NCBI GenBank assembly: GCA_044866075.1
Contig: JBIOTQ010000134.1
Coordinates: 1 to 27,293 of the forward strand
Reading direction: 5' to 3'
DNA from: JBASRP01 sp044866075
GTDB taxonomy: Bacteria > Actinomycetota > AC-67
DNA: 27,293 nucleotides
In this document: positions 7,434 through 14,515 of the stretch, piece by piece
Layout: each line of letters begins with the position of its first letter
How positions within the stretch are numbered: position 1 is the first letter of the stretch
Made by a program: the position numbers and the translations under genes
The notes under the pieces: model-generated
Told to the model about the DNA's origin: nothing
The model's input: only the letters and a program-made list of their open reading frames with translations
Database searches by the model: none

Positions 7434-8636
7434 ATGATGATGTCCTTCCCCGGTCTCCGATTCGCGGCTGCGCTAATCCTCGCGCTGGCTCTAGCCTCTT
7501 GCGACCCGGCTCCTGGCCCCCGGGGCTCGTTTCGCGCGTCCGCACGTTCAGTCGAGCTGAATCTTTGGACCGGCGCCGACACCGGCTTCGTCGGGCCGAT
7601 TCGTATATTGCGGCTCGAAGGCGACTTCCGATTCTCGATCGATGGTCGCATCTTCGACGCCAAAGGGAAGAAGCTCACGGGCTCCCGGATTGCGGTCCGC
7701 AACGCCGCGACGATCATGGCGAAAGAGATCCTCGTCGACCAAGTCACTGTCCGTCTGCGTCCGGAGGGCGTGGTGTTGTCGAACGCCGGACGGCCCGGAC
7801 GGCTGACGATGCGCGGGCCCGTCTACGTCGACGCTCCCACGGTCGACGTCTTCGTCGATGGCGTTTCTCGTCCCATTGCCGGACCCGTCACCGTCGAACA
7901 GGATGTCCTCGGGCGCGTCGAGATAGACGTTAGGAGAGCCCGCTGGCTCGACCCTCCCTCTAAGTTGACGTTCAAGAGCACGAAACGGAATCTCATCTCG
8001 TGGGCGGGCCTGGGCATCGTGACGAGCGGCGGAAGTCGCTCGGCGACTCCACGCTTCGGCGGCGTCCTCGGTTCTAACCTCGAGGTGACGGTGCGCCGCC
8101 AAGGTGATCTCTATGGTCTGAGTGGGAAGGGAAACATCGCTCAGATCTTCAACGACGGCTTGCCAACCAATCGCGCACGGGTGCGGATGCGGGTCACGCC
8201 ACTGTGGCGCAAGCCTGTGCACCAGGGCGACCGTCCGCATTTCGAGCTCGAATGGAAGAACCTGAGCCGGCACGATGTTTGTGTGCTGAAGATGACACCA
8301 CTAACGCCGGCCGCTCGTTGGATGAACATCGCCCTCCTCCACTTGCCGGCGATGTTCGGCGGTGAGAAGCACGACCGCATCGGCGGAGTGACCGAGGGAT
8401 TCCCGAAAAGCAATCCCAACGATCCCTTCGGCGGAAAGGCTCAGCCGCTGTCCGCCATCGTGGCACCCGAGGACAGCAGCTTTCGCGATATCTCCTTCGA
8501 CGTGCCTCCCGACGCTCGTCCGGGAACACACGAGATCGCCTTCCTTGTCGAGGGGAACTTCGACGCCGTTCGGTTGTCGATCACCGTGAAAGTCCTGCCT
8601 CGGAAAGAATCGCTTCCGGACATAACAAACATCTGA
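7434..8636 (+). CDS. predicted lipoprotein of unknown function
   Basis: The 400-residue protein starts with a run of three ATG codons and a short signal peptide ending in a lipobox, LASC (20-23), with Cys23 as the expected lipidated residue, so it should be anchored on the outer face of the membrane. I do not recognise a family. The mature part is rich in beta-type sequence. Residues 260-400 include a segment like a domain that binds or packs on a partner (HFELEWKNLSRHDVCVLKM) and an FDVPPDARPGTHEIAF stretch typical of Ig-like or invasin-type beta-sandwiches. No clear ribosome site precedes the start. Its codons are visibly less GC-rich at third positions than those of ddl, and a strong hairpin follows the stop. 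Confidence 0.7.
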   Translation: MMMSFPGLRFAAALILALALASCDPAPGPRGSFRASARSVELNLWTGADTGFVGPIRILRLEGDFRFSIDGRIFDAKGKKLTGSRIAVRNAATIMAKEILVDQVTVRLRPEGVVLSNAGRPGRLTMRGPVYVDAPTVDVFVDGVSRPIAGPVTVEQDVLGRVEIDVRRARWLDPPSKLTFKSTKRNLISWAGLGIVTSGGSRSATPRFGGVLGSNLEVTVRRQGDLYGLSGKGNIAQIFNDGLPTNRARVRMRVTPLWRKPVHQGDRPHFELEWKNLSRHDVCVLKMTPLTPAARWMNIALLHLPAMFGGEKHDRIGGVTEGFPKSNPNDPFGGKAQPLSAIVAPEDSSFRDISFDVPPDARPGTHEIAFLVEGNFDAVRLSITVKVLPRKESLPDITNI

Positions 8637-8643
8637 AAGCGAA

Positions 8644-8666
8644 CCGGCGGGCCTGTAGCCCGCCGG
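8644..8666. terminator. bidirectional intrinsic terminator
   Basis: CCGGCGGGC (8644-8652) and GCCCGCCGG (8658-8666) form a perfect 9-bp stem with loop CTGTA. Weakly T-rich sequence follows, with TTTT at 8684-8687. It lies between the convergent stops of the lipoprotein gene (8636) and the AsnC-type gene (8686). Confidence 0.75.
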
Positions 8667-8685
8667 CGCTCGTTCTCGCAACCTT

Positions 8686-8919
8686 TTAGAGGTGAACCAC
8701 CGGGCACGTGAGGGTGCGCGTGATGCCCTCGACGCCCTGGATCTTCGCGACGACGAGCTTGCCGAGGTCGTCCACGGTCCTCGCCTCGGCTCGCACGATG
8801 ACGTCGTAGGGGCCGGTCACGTCCTCGGCCGACCGTACACCCTTGATCTTCGAAACTTCCTTCGCGACCTGAGCAGCACGGCCCACCTCGGTCTGGATCA
8901 GGATGTACGCGTTGACCAC
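8686..8919 (-). CDS. stand-alone Lrp/AsnC ligand-binding (RAM) domain protein
   Basis: The 77-residue protein matches only the C-terminal amino-acid-sensing (RAM) half of Lrp/AsnC regulators: MVNAYILIQTEVG at the start, then GPYDVIVRAEA (37-47) and a GVEGITRT strand (62-69). There is no helix-turn-helix, so it cannot bind DNA by itself in the usual way. The GTG at 8919 is preferred because a perfect AAGGAGGT lies 7 nt upstream. An ATG at 8964, in frame, would add 15 residues and sits 8 nt after a TAGAAT -10 box, so a leaderless longer form is possible. Proteins like this form dimers or octamers that bind small molecules and may join full-length Lrp proteins; that role is inference. Confidence 0.85.
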   Translation of the reverse strand: MVNAYILIQTEVGRAAQVAKEVSKIKGVRSAEDVTGPYDVIVRAEARTVDDLGKLVVAKIQGVEGITRTLTCPVVHL

Positions 8920-8972
8920 AGCCCCCACCTCCTTCGCACTTGAGTCTTTCTTGGCTGATGGCATCGGGCGGG

Positions 8973-9003
8973 ATTCTATACGGGGCACCTCGCGGCCGGA
9001 CAA
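8973..9003 (-). promoter_or_regulatory. promoter of the AsnC-type gene
   Basis: Read on the minus strand, TTGTCC (9003-8998) is followed after 17 nt by TATAGA (8980-8975), overlapping TAGAAT (8978-8973). It would start transcription near 8967 and give a leader of about 48 nt carrying AAGGAGGT. Confidence 0.5.
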
Positions 9004-9034
9004 GTCACCCGTGAGCCTTCCGCGCCGCCGGAGC

Positions 9035-9040
9035 TAGACT
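9035..9040 (+). promoter_or_regulatory. possible leaderless -10 box for phosphoribosyltransferase
   Basis: TAGACT ends 7 nt before the GTG start at 9048, the spacing expected when transcription begins at or next to the start codon. The only upstream purine-rich stretch (GGAG near 9030) is too far for a good ribosome site. The -35 region is weak. Confidence 0.35.
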
Positions 9041-9047
9041 CGCGCCG

Positions 9048-9671
9048 GTGATCTTCTCGGATCGCGCGGAGGCCGGCCGGAAGCTCGGAGAGGCGCTCGG
9101 TCCGCGACCCGACGCACTGATCGTCGGCATCCCGCGCGGAGGGGTCGTGATCGCTCGGGAGGTCGCAGCGATCACCGGTGGCGAGCTCGACGTGATCGTC
9201 CCGCGCAAGCTCGGCGCGCCGATGAATCCCGAGCTCGGGATAGGCGCCGTGGCCGCGGACGGAACAACGGCTCTCGACGAGCGTCTCGTGCGCGCGCTCG
9301 GCGTGTCCGAGCAATACATCGCGAAGGAGGTTGCGCGTCAGGTCGAGGAGATCCAGCGGCGGCTGGCGATCTACCGCCGGGGCCGTCCTCCGTTGAAGGT
9401 AGCCGGGCGCCGGTGCGTCGTCGTCGACGACGGCGTCGCGACGGGAGGGACGGCGGAGGTGGCGCTTCGCTCCTGCCGCGCCCAAGGCGCGTCGAAGGTG
9501 ACTCTGGCGGTTCCGGTGGCGCCGGCCGAGTCGCTGGAGCGCCTGCGCGCCGCGTGCGACGAGGTGGTTTGTCTCGAGACGCCGTCGCCGTTCGCCGCGG
9601 TGGGACAGTGGTACGCGAGCTTCCCTCAGGTGTCGGACGAGGAGGTGCTCGAGGCCCTCGACGGGACGTAG
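9048..9671 (+). CDS. phosphoribosyltransferase-family protein
   Basis: The 207-residue type I phosphoribosyltransferase-fold protein has the PRPP loop VVVDDGVATGGT (124-135), a GIPRGGVVIA segment (27-36) and VPRKLGAPMNPELGIGAVA (51-69), the pattern of the stand-alone family often found beside dienelactone hydrolase or stress genes. The base it uses, if any, is unknown; some members act on unusual substrates or as hydrolases. The GTG at 9048 starts the conserved FSDRAEAGRKL. It is divergent from the AsnC-type gene and ends 19 nt before the convergent methyltransferase gene. Confidence 0.86.
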   Translation: MIFSDRAEAGRKLGEALGPRPDALIVGIPRGGVVIAREVAAITGGELDVIVPRKLGAPMNPELGIGAVAADGTTALDERLVRALGVSEQYIAKEVARQVEEIQRRLAIYRRGRPPLKVAGRRCVVVDDGVATGGTAEVALRSCRAQGASKVTLAVPVAPAESLERLRAACDEVVCLETPSPFAAVGQWYASFPQVSDEEVLEALDGT

Positions 9672-9690
9672 ACGACTTCGGATCGACTCG

Positions 9691-10446
9691 TCACCAGAAC
9701 GGGACGAAGTGATCCCAGGACCTCCAGAGCGGATCCGGGGTCGCGGGGGAGCGAAGGATGATCATCTTCTCATCGAGATCCTCGCGAACATTGCGCTTCG
9801 CTCCTGCAGCCGACCAGGACACGCGCTCGATCCCCATGTTCTTCACGAAGTAGTCAACTGCCAGCCGAACCGCGGGCATCCAGGTATCGTCCACGACGAT
9901 CAGATCCCCCGGCTTCACCAGCGCTATCGAGTAGAAGATGTCGAGGAACGCGCTCTCGAAGAGATGATCTCCGTCGATGAAAACGAGGTCGACAACGCCG
10001 ACCCGCATTGTCTTGCGTGCGTGCTCGAAGACCTCGGGAACCTGGATCGCGTCATAGAGCAGCTTTGGAAGCACGAGTGAGGAAGGCAATCGGTTGAACC
10101 GGAGGAGTTCGGCGACGCCGGCGTCACGGACCACCCGCAAGCCCGCGTCGTCCCAGAGGCGGTCCTCCGCGGGATCCATCGTCACATGATGGGCATCCTC
10201 GCTGCCCGACGCGGCGATCGCCTCGCAGAGGAATAGCGTGGACAGCCCCAGTCCCAGTCCCGTTTCGAGTGTCCTTACGGCACCCACTGTGATGGCGAGC
10301 TCGCGCAAGGCCTCACCCCGCACCTCGTCGACTCCGGTGGGCGTGATCGAGATACGACGCCCGCTCTCCCCGAGCACGTACCCGGCTTGATAGATGCCGC
10401 GGATATGCTGCCTTAGGGCGTCGCGGTCGATCGCGCTTACGGGCAC
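9691..10446 (-). CDS. class I SAM-dependent methyltransferase
   Basis: The 251-residue protein has a Rossmann-fold methyltransferase layout of the Methyltransf_24/O-methyltransferase kind: the SAM loop TLETGLGLGLST (59-70), an acidic end of strand 2 (HVTMDPAED, 87-95), VDLVFIDGDHLFESAFLDI (152-170) and PGDLIVVDDTWMP (179-191). The FIDGDH element is typical of metal-assisted O-methyltransferases or sugar-modifying enzymes; the acceptor is unknown. The GTG at 10446 lies 8 nt after the pckA stop and has GGAAG directly before it, so translation may depend on ribosomes finishing pckA. Reading further upstream in this frame only gives arginine-rich shadow sequence of pckA. Confidence 0.82.
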   Translation of the reverse strand: MPVSAIDRDALRQHIRGIYQAGYVLGESGRRISITPTGVDEVRGEALRELAITVGAVRTLETGLGLGLSTLFLCEAIAASGSEDAHHVTMDPAEDRLWDDAGLRVVRDAGVAELLRFNRLPSSLVLPKLLYDAIQVPEVFEHARKTMRVGVVDLVFIDGDHLFESAFLDIFYSIALVKPGDLIVVDDTWMPAVRLAVDYFVKNMGIERVSWSAAGAKRNVREDLDEKMIILRSPATPDPLWRSWDHFVPFW

Positions 10447-10454
10447 CTTCCGGC

Positions 10455-12017
10455 CTACGAAACCGCTCCTGCGATCGACGCGCCGAGGCCCGGGAACTTC
10501 TTCAGGTACTCGGCGCGTTCCGTCTTGAGGCGCGCGACCTGTTCCTTGTATTCGGCGCTGTGGCCTTGGCGGTCGTAGAGCAGCGACGGGCGCAGGAACT
10601 CCTCGTCGTCGATGCCCGGCACGGCGGTGGCGAGGCCGTAGCCGAAGTCGGGGTCCGGCTCGAACGCGAGCGTTCCTTCGGCGACCGCCTTCACGACGGC
10701 CGACGAGATCGGGATCTTGACCTTCTTGGCGCGGCCTTCCTTCTCGTCCGCGTCGTCGCCGCCGATCCACCCGGTGTTCATCAGGTAGACCTCCATCGCG
10801 TGCGTCGCCAGCAGCTCGAGGAAGCGGTTCCCCTGCTGCTCGTGCGGCAGCGGGAAGAAGGGGTTCGTGCCGGGGACGCGCAGCGCCTTGCCGGCCTCGT
10901 CCTTACCGCCCGCGCTGGTGCCCTGCGTCTCGCCGAGCATGAAATACGCGGCGGCCTGATCGGCCGTGAGGTGTGCGACGGCCGGGATGATGTTCGTGTT
11001 GCGGTTCAGGATCAACAGGTAGTCGACGGTGCCGATCTCGCGCGGGTCCTTGTACCAGCCGAGCTTCTCCATCGCGAAGACCGCGCGGCCGTTCGCGGTG
11101 AACGACTCGTCGAAGAAATCGAGCTCGCCGTTCTTCTGCGAGACGTTCTCGAGGTACGCACCCGGCCCGGTGACGGCGCCGTGGATCGTCGGCTCGTACT
11201 CGGGCGACAGCGCGTACGTCTTCGCGAAGCACCCGTTCTCGGTTCCGTAGACCTTGCCGCCGGGCATCAGCGCGACGAAGTCGTCCTGGACCGGCTTGGA
11301 GTCGTTCTGACGCGTGAACGTCGTCGTCGTCTTGCCCGTGCCGGACAGGCCGATGATGAGGAACGTCTTGTCGCCGTGCGGCGTCGGGATCACCTTGCAG
11401 CCGGCGTGCAGGCCGAGCCCGCCGCGCCCGTAGACGATCGCGTTCCACATCCGCAGGCCGCCCTTCTTCGACTCGCCGAAGTAGTCGGAGTTGAGGACGC
11501 GTGTGACGTTGTTCTCGAGGTCGACGGCGATCAGGCGGTCGTTCGGGTAATCCGGCGCCTCGAGGTTCGGCGTGTAGATGACCGTGACCTCGGGCTCGTG
11601 GTCGGACGTCTGGCCCTCGTGGAAGTAAAGGAGGTCTTGCGAGCCGGCGACGTTCGCGTTGCGCGCCTCGATGATGAGTCGCGCGGGGGTGCGGAAGGCC
11701 GGGTCGTTCCCGATGAAGCCGTTGATCACGACCATCTCCTGGTCGCGGATGTAGGCCTCCTGCATCTCGGCGACGCGCGCGTACTCCTCGCGCGTGATCG
11801 TCTGGTGGCCGGCGTGACGGTCGGGGGAGTCGGTCGCGATGTACGTGGACTTTGCGCTCCGCGAGTCGACGCGCGTCGTGACGTTGAGGTTCTCGTACTT
11901 CGTCCACTTCGCGTGCGGCATCTTCGCCGTGAGCTCGATGAGCTCGTCTTGCGTGGGATCGACCAGGAAGGATTTCGCTTCCAATAGATAAGACGGGCCT
12001 TCGAGTTTCTGGGTCAC
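10455..12017 (-). CDS. pckA: phosphoenolpyruvate carboxykinase (ATP)
   Basis: PckA converts oxaloacetate and ATP to phosphoenolpyruvate, CO2 and ADP, the entry to gluconeogenesis. The 520-residue length and motifs are those of the ATP-type enzyme: DYFGESKKGGLRMWNAIVY (178-196), P-loop GLSGTGKTT (223-231), DDFVALMPGG (245-254), TENGCFAK (259-266) and GETQGTSAGG (362-371). The GTG at 12017 has GAGGAG upstream (12029-12024 on the minus strand, about 6 nt before the start). Mycobacteria and many other actinobacteria use the unrelated-length GTP enzyme, so the ATP type helps to place the lineage. The methyltransferase gene follows in the same transcript. A promoter and two dyads lie upstream at 12045-12110. 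Confidence 0.96.
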   Translation of the reverse strand: MTQKLEGPSYLLEAKSFLVDPTQDELIELTAKMPHAKWTKYENLNVTTRVDSRSAKSTYIATDSPDRHAGHQTITREEYARVAEMQEAYIRDQEMVVINGFIGNDPAFRTPARLIIEARNANVAGSQDLLYFHEGQTSDHEPEVTVIYTPNLEAPDYPNDRLIAVDLENNVTRVLNSDYFGESKKGGLRMWNAIVYGRGGLGLHAGCKVIPTPHGDKTFLIIGLSGTGKTTTTFTRQNDSKPVQDDFVALMPGGKVYGTENGCFAKTYALSPEYEPTIHGAVTGPGAYLENVSQKNGELDFFDESFTANGRAVFAMEKLGWYKDPREIGTVDYLLILNRNTNIIPAVAHLTADQAAAYFMLGETQGTSAGGKDEAGKALRVPGTNPFFPLPHEQQGNRFLELLATHAMEVYLMNTGWIGGDDADEKEGRAKKVKIPISSAVVKAVAEGTLAFEPDPDFGYGLATAVPGIDDEEFLRPSLLYDRQGHSAEYKEQVARLKTERAEYLKKFPGLGASIAGAVS

Positions 12018-12044
12018 GATGGAACTCCTCGCGTCACCGGACCA

Positions 12045-12079
12045 ACAAGTGGCCCCCGCTCACTTGTGAAACGATTCAC
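12045..12079. promoter_or_regulatory. dyad symmetries in pckA leader (possible operator)
   Basis: Two inverted repeats are adjacent: ACAAGTG (12045-12051) with CACTTGT (12061-12067), separated by 9 nt, and GTGAA (12066-12070) with TTCAC (12075-12079), separated by ACGA. The second overlaps the expected pckA transcription start near 12075 and the first lies just downstream. This is where a repressor would bind. No regulator gene can be assigned. Confidence 0.42.
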
Positions 12080-12081
12080 TA

Positions 12082-12110
12082 ATACTACCCGGGGCTCGAG
12101 GAACGGTAAA
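12082..12110 (-). promoter_or_regulatory. pckA promoter
   Basis: On the minus strand TTTACC (12110-12105) and TAGTAT (12087-12082) are separated by exactly 17 nt. Transcription would start near 12075, giving a leader of about 58 nt before the GTG at 12017. Confidence 0.55.
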
Positions 12111-12145
12111 ACCCCGAGCTTGAGTTGCGGAAGAGTTGGCCGTTT

Positions 12146-12355
12146 CTAGCGGCTCGGCTCGACGTCGAAGTAGAGACGAACCTGTGTGCGGTACTCGACG
12201 ATCTTGTTGTCCTTCACCGAGCACGCGGTGTCGATCACGTCCATCTTTTGGATGTGCCGGATCGTTTTCGCCGCTTCGCGCAGCGCCTCGCGCGCGGCCT
12301 CGCCCCAGGACTCGCTCGAGACGCCTTCGAGATCGATGGTGTTGATGACGCCCAT
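12146..12355 (-). CDS. dodecin-family protein lacking flavin-site tryptophan
   Basis: The 69-residue protein has the dodecin pattern: VINTIDLEGVSSESWGEAAR (3-22, strand then helix), a helix to about residue 38, and KIVEYRTQVRLYFDVE (51-66) as the last strands. Dodecins form hollow dodecamers that usually stack flavin on a Trp in a (D/R)WFEV segment; here the corresponding stretch is IQKMDVID (35-42) with no aromatic residue. In this it resembles the calcium dodecin type of M. tuberculosis (Rv0379) as I remember it. Flavin storage is therefore doubtful. AAGGAGGA precedes the ATG at 12355. The gene is divergent from thiL, with a 100-nt gap. Confidence 0.88.
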   Translation of the reverse strand: MGVINTIDLEGVSSESWGEAAREALREAAKTIRHIQKMDVIDTACSVKDNKIVEYRTQVRLYFDVEPSR

Positions 12356-12440
12356 GCAGCATCCTCCTTGGCCCTAGGCTTGGATTCTCTCGCGACGGCG
12401 GCGCTTCCGGCAAGGGCGGGTCCGGTTTCGAGGCCGCGTC

Positions 12441-12446
12441 TATGCT
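12441..12446 (+). promoter_or_regulatory. possible -10 box for thiL
   Basis: TATGCT ends 9 nt before the thiL ATG at 12456, so the transcript would have a leader of about three nucleotides or none. No ribosome site is seen before the ATG and no -35 box is convincing. Confidence 0.3.
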
Positions 12447-12455
12447 GTTCAAGCG

Positions 12456-13463
12456 ATGGAAAGCGCGGGAGATCTGGGCGAGTTCCGGCTGATCGACCGA
12501 CTGCTGGCCAGCGTGGGCGGGCCCGCCGAGGGGGTCGCGGTCGGACCCGGCGACGACGCCGCCGCGGTTTCCTTCGGCGGCGCGCGAGGGCTGGCGACGG
12601 CCGATCTTCTCCTCGAGGGAGTCCACTTCGAGATCGGGCTCTCCTCGCCGGCCGACGTCGGCTGGAAGGCGTTGGCGGCGAATCTCTCGGACATCGCGGC
12701 GATGGGCGGCGTTTCCCGGTACGCGCTCATCTCACTTGGAGCTCCCCCAGCGACGCCGGTGGCGACCCTCGAGGAGATCTACGGCGGACTCGGAGAGTGC
12801 GGGCGCGCCTTCTCGGTGTCGATCGTCGGTGGGGACACCGTGCGAGCGGACCGACTGATCGTGTCGGTGGCCGTTCTCGGAGAGCCGGGCCCGGCCGGGA
12901 TCGTGACCCGCGCCGGCGCGAAACCCGGTGACGTCATCTGTGTGACGGGCTCCGTCGGAGGCGCAGCCGCGGGGCTCGCGCTGCTTCGAGCCGTGGCCGA
13001 TGACGAGAGCGCCGCGACGCTTCTCGAGCGTTTCCCGGAGCTCGCGGTGGCACACCGCCGGCCCGCGCCGCGCGTCCGTGAGGGCCTCGCCGCGGCAACC
13101 TCGGGCGCGGCCGCGATGATCGATGTCTCGGACGGCCTCGCCGCCGACATCGTGCACATCGGCGAAGCCTCCGAGGCAGGTGTGTCGCTACGAACCGCGC
13201 CTGTGCCCGAGGGTCTCGATGAGGTCGCCTCATGGCTGTCGCGTGAGGCCGTCGAGTTCGCGCTCGGCGGTGGCGACGACTACGAACTCGCGATCGCGAT
13301 CGCACCGGATCGGGTCGGGGGTCTCGTTGCAAACCTCGCACCGACACCTGTCACCGTGGTGGGCGAGATCGTTGAAGGAACGCAGCGCGTCCTCGAACGC
13401 GAAGACGGCACAACGACCGATCTCGCGAAGCTCGGATGGGACCATTTCGGGGAGTCAACGTGA
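12456..13463 (+). CDS. thiL: thiamine-monophosphate kinase
   Basis: ThiL phosphorylates thiamine monophosphate to thiamine diphosphate with ATP, the last step of cofactor synthesis. The 335-residue PurM-type ATP-binding protein shows GPGDDAA (30-36), Asp50, LEGVHF (53-58), NLSDIAAMGG (76-85), GGDTVR (125-130), DVSDGL (223-228) and GGDDYEL (272-278). Length is normal. The TGA stop lies within the GTGA start of thiD, so both vitamin B1 enzymes are made from one message. The same gene is found between ddl and the DAK/recG block in mycobacteria. Confidence 0.96.
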   Translation: MESAGDLGEFRLIDRLLASVGGPAEGVAVGPGDDAAAVSFGGARGLATADLLLEGVHFEIGLSSPADVGWKALAANLSDIAAMGGVSRYALISLGAPPATPVATLEEIYGGLGECGRAFSVSIVGGDTVRADRLIVSVAVLGEPGPAGIVTRAGAKPGDVICVTGSVGGAAAGLALLRAVADDESAATLLERFPELAVAHRRPAPRVREGLAAATSGAAAMIDVSDGLAADIVHIGEASEAGVSLRTAPVPEGLDEVASWLSREAVEFALGGGDDYELAIAIAPDRVGGLVANLAPTPVTVVGEIVEGTQRVLEREDGTTTDLAKLGWDHFGEST

Positions 13464-14245
13464 TCGCGCGCGCGCTCACGATCGCGGGCTCGGACTCCGG
13501 CGGCGGAGCAGGGATCCAGCAGGACCTGAAGACGTTCCAGGCGCTCGGTGTCTGGGGCATGACGGCGATCACCGCCGTCACCGTTCAGAACACGACCGGC
13601 GTGTCGGGGTTCGTCGAGCTCCCAGCCGACACTGTCGCCGCCCAGATCGAAGCCGTCGCGAGCGACATCGGCGTGGACGCCGCGAAGACGGGGATGCTGG
13701 CGAGCGCCGCGATCATCGAAGCGGTCGCCCAAGCCGTGCGCGAGGCCGAGATCGAGAAGCTCGTCGTCGACCCGGTGTTCATATCGAAGCATGGAGACCC
13801 TCTGCTGCGCGACGACGCCGTCGACGCTCTGCGCCGCGAGATCCTGCCGCTGGCCTTCGTCGTCACACCGAACGCGCACGAGGCTGGGGAACTCGCCGGT
13901 ATCGCGGTCCGGAACCGCGAGGATCAGACGGAGGCGGCGCGCGCGATCCTCGCGCTCGGCGCGCGGGCCGTCCTCGTCAAGGGCGGCCACGTCGACGGCA
14001 CCGAAGCGGTCGACGTCCTCGCGGTCGGCGACCGGACCATCGAGTTCAGCGCGAAGCGTCTCGATACGCCGAACACCCACGGCACGGGCTGCATGCTCTC
14101 GGCCGCGATCGCCGCCGGCCTCGCGAAAGGACAGGACCTCGAGACGGCGATCTCAGAAGCGAAAGGCTTCGTCACGAAGGGGATCGAGCACAGCCTGGCG
14201 CTGGGAAAGGGGATCGGGCCGGTGAACCCGGACTGGCGCGCCTAG
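13460..14245 (+). CDS. thiD: hydroxymethylpyrimidine/phosphomethylpyrimidine kinase
   Basis: ThiD phosphorylates hydroxymethylpyrimidine and its monophosphate to provide the pyrimidine half of thiamine. The 261-residue ribokinase-fold enzyme has AGSDSGGGAGIQ (9-20), KTGML (76-80), TPNAHE (136-141), VKGGH (173-177) and THGTGC (206-211), the anion-hole motif that holds the catalytic region. The GTG at 13460 overlaps the thiL stop and begins 5 residues before the conserved ALTIAGSDS; an ATG at 13436 would give an unneeded 8-residue extension inside thiL. The stop overlaps that of rpmB on the other strand by 4 nt. Confidence 0.94.
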   Translation: MIARALTIAGSDSGGGAGIQQDLKTFQALGVWGMTAITAVTVQNTTGVSGFVELPADTVAAQIEAVASDIGVDAAKTGMLASAAIIEAVAQAVREAEIEKLVVDPVFISKHGDPLLRDDAVDALRREILPLAFVVTPNAHEAGELAGIAVRNREDQTEAARAILALGARAVLVKGGHVDGTEAVDVLAVGDRTIEFSAKRLDTPNTHGTGCMLSAAIAAGLAKGQDLETAISEAKGFVTKGIEHSLALGKGIGPVNPDWRA

Positions 14246-14433
14246 CCGGCGCGCTGGATCTTGCCGGCTTTGATGCAGCGGGTGCAGACGTTCATCCGCT
14301 TCGCAGACCCGTTCACGAGGGCCCGGACGCGCTGGATGTTGGGGTTCCAGCGGCGCGGAGACCGGCGGTGGGAGTGCGAAACCTGCATCCCGAAGCTCGG
14401 TTTCCGACCGCAAACGTCACACACGGCTGCCAT
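14242..14433 (-). CDS. rpmB: 50S ribosomal protein L28
   Basis: The 63-residue protein is L28 of the large ribosomal subunit, in the zinc-binding form: Cys5 and Cys8 (CDVC) with Cys50 and Cys53 (CTRC). KPSFGMQVSHSHRR (11-24), RRWNPNIQRVRA (27-38) and RMNVCTRCIKAGKI (46-59) match the family. The ATG at 14433 begins the standard MAAVCDVCG. It is convergent with thiD, sharing CTAG at 14242-14245 so that both stop codons overlap. It has its own promoter in the short gap to the fakA-like gene. Confidence 0.96.
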   Translation of the reverse strand: MAAVCDVCGRKPSFGMQVSHSHRRSPRRWNPNIQRVRALVNGSAKRMNVCTRCIKAGKIQRAG

Positions 14434-14442
14434 GGCCCGGCC

Positions 14443-14471
14443 ATGGTACCGGCCGTCCTGACGTGCGGCAA
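14443..14471 (-). promoter_or_regulatory. rpmB promoter
   Basis: On the minus strand TTGCCG (14471-14466) and TACCAT (14448-14443) are separated by exactly 17 nt. The -10 box ends 9 nt before the ATG, so the leader is at most a few nucleotides. No ribosome site is seen. Confidence 0.55.
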
Positions 14472-14502
14472 CGCGCTCGACGGAGGGGTCCGAGGCCGTT
14501 GC

Positions 14503-14508
14503 TAGGAT
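14503..14508 (+). promoter_or_regulatory. possible leaderless -10 box for fakA-like gene
   Basis: TAGGAT ends 7 nt before the GTG at 14516. It contains the first two bases of the alternative ATG at 14507, so if this box is real the GTG is the true start. Confidence 0.35.
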
Positions 14509-14515
14509 GACCGCC

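Noticed and set aside
10447..10770. A 5' extension of the methyltransferase frame into pckA (108 codons).
   Set aside because: The extension is Arg/Gly-rich shadow sequence of the pckA C-terminus; the conserved protein begins at the GTG at 10446.
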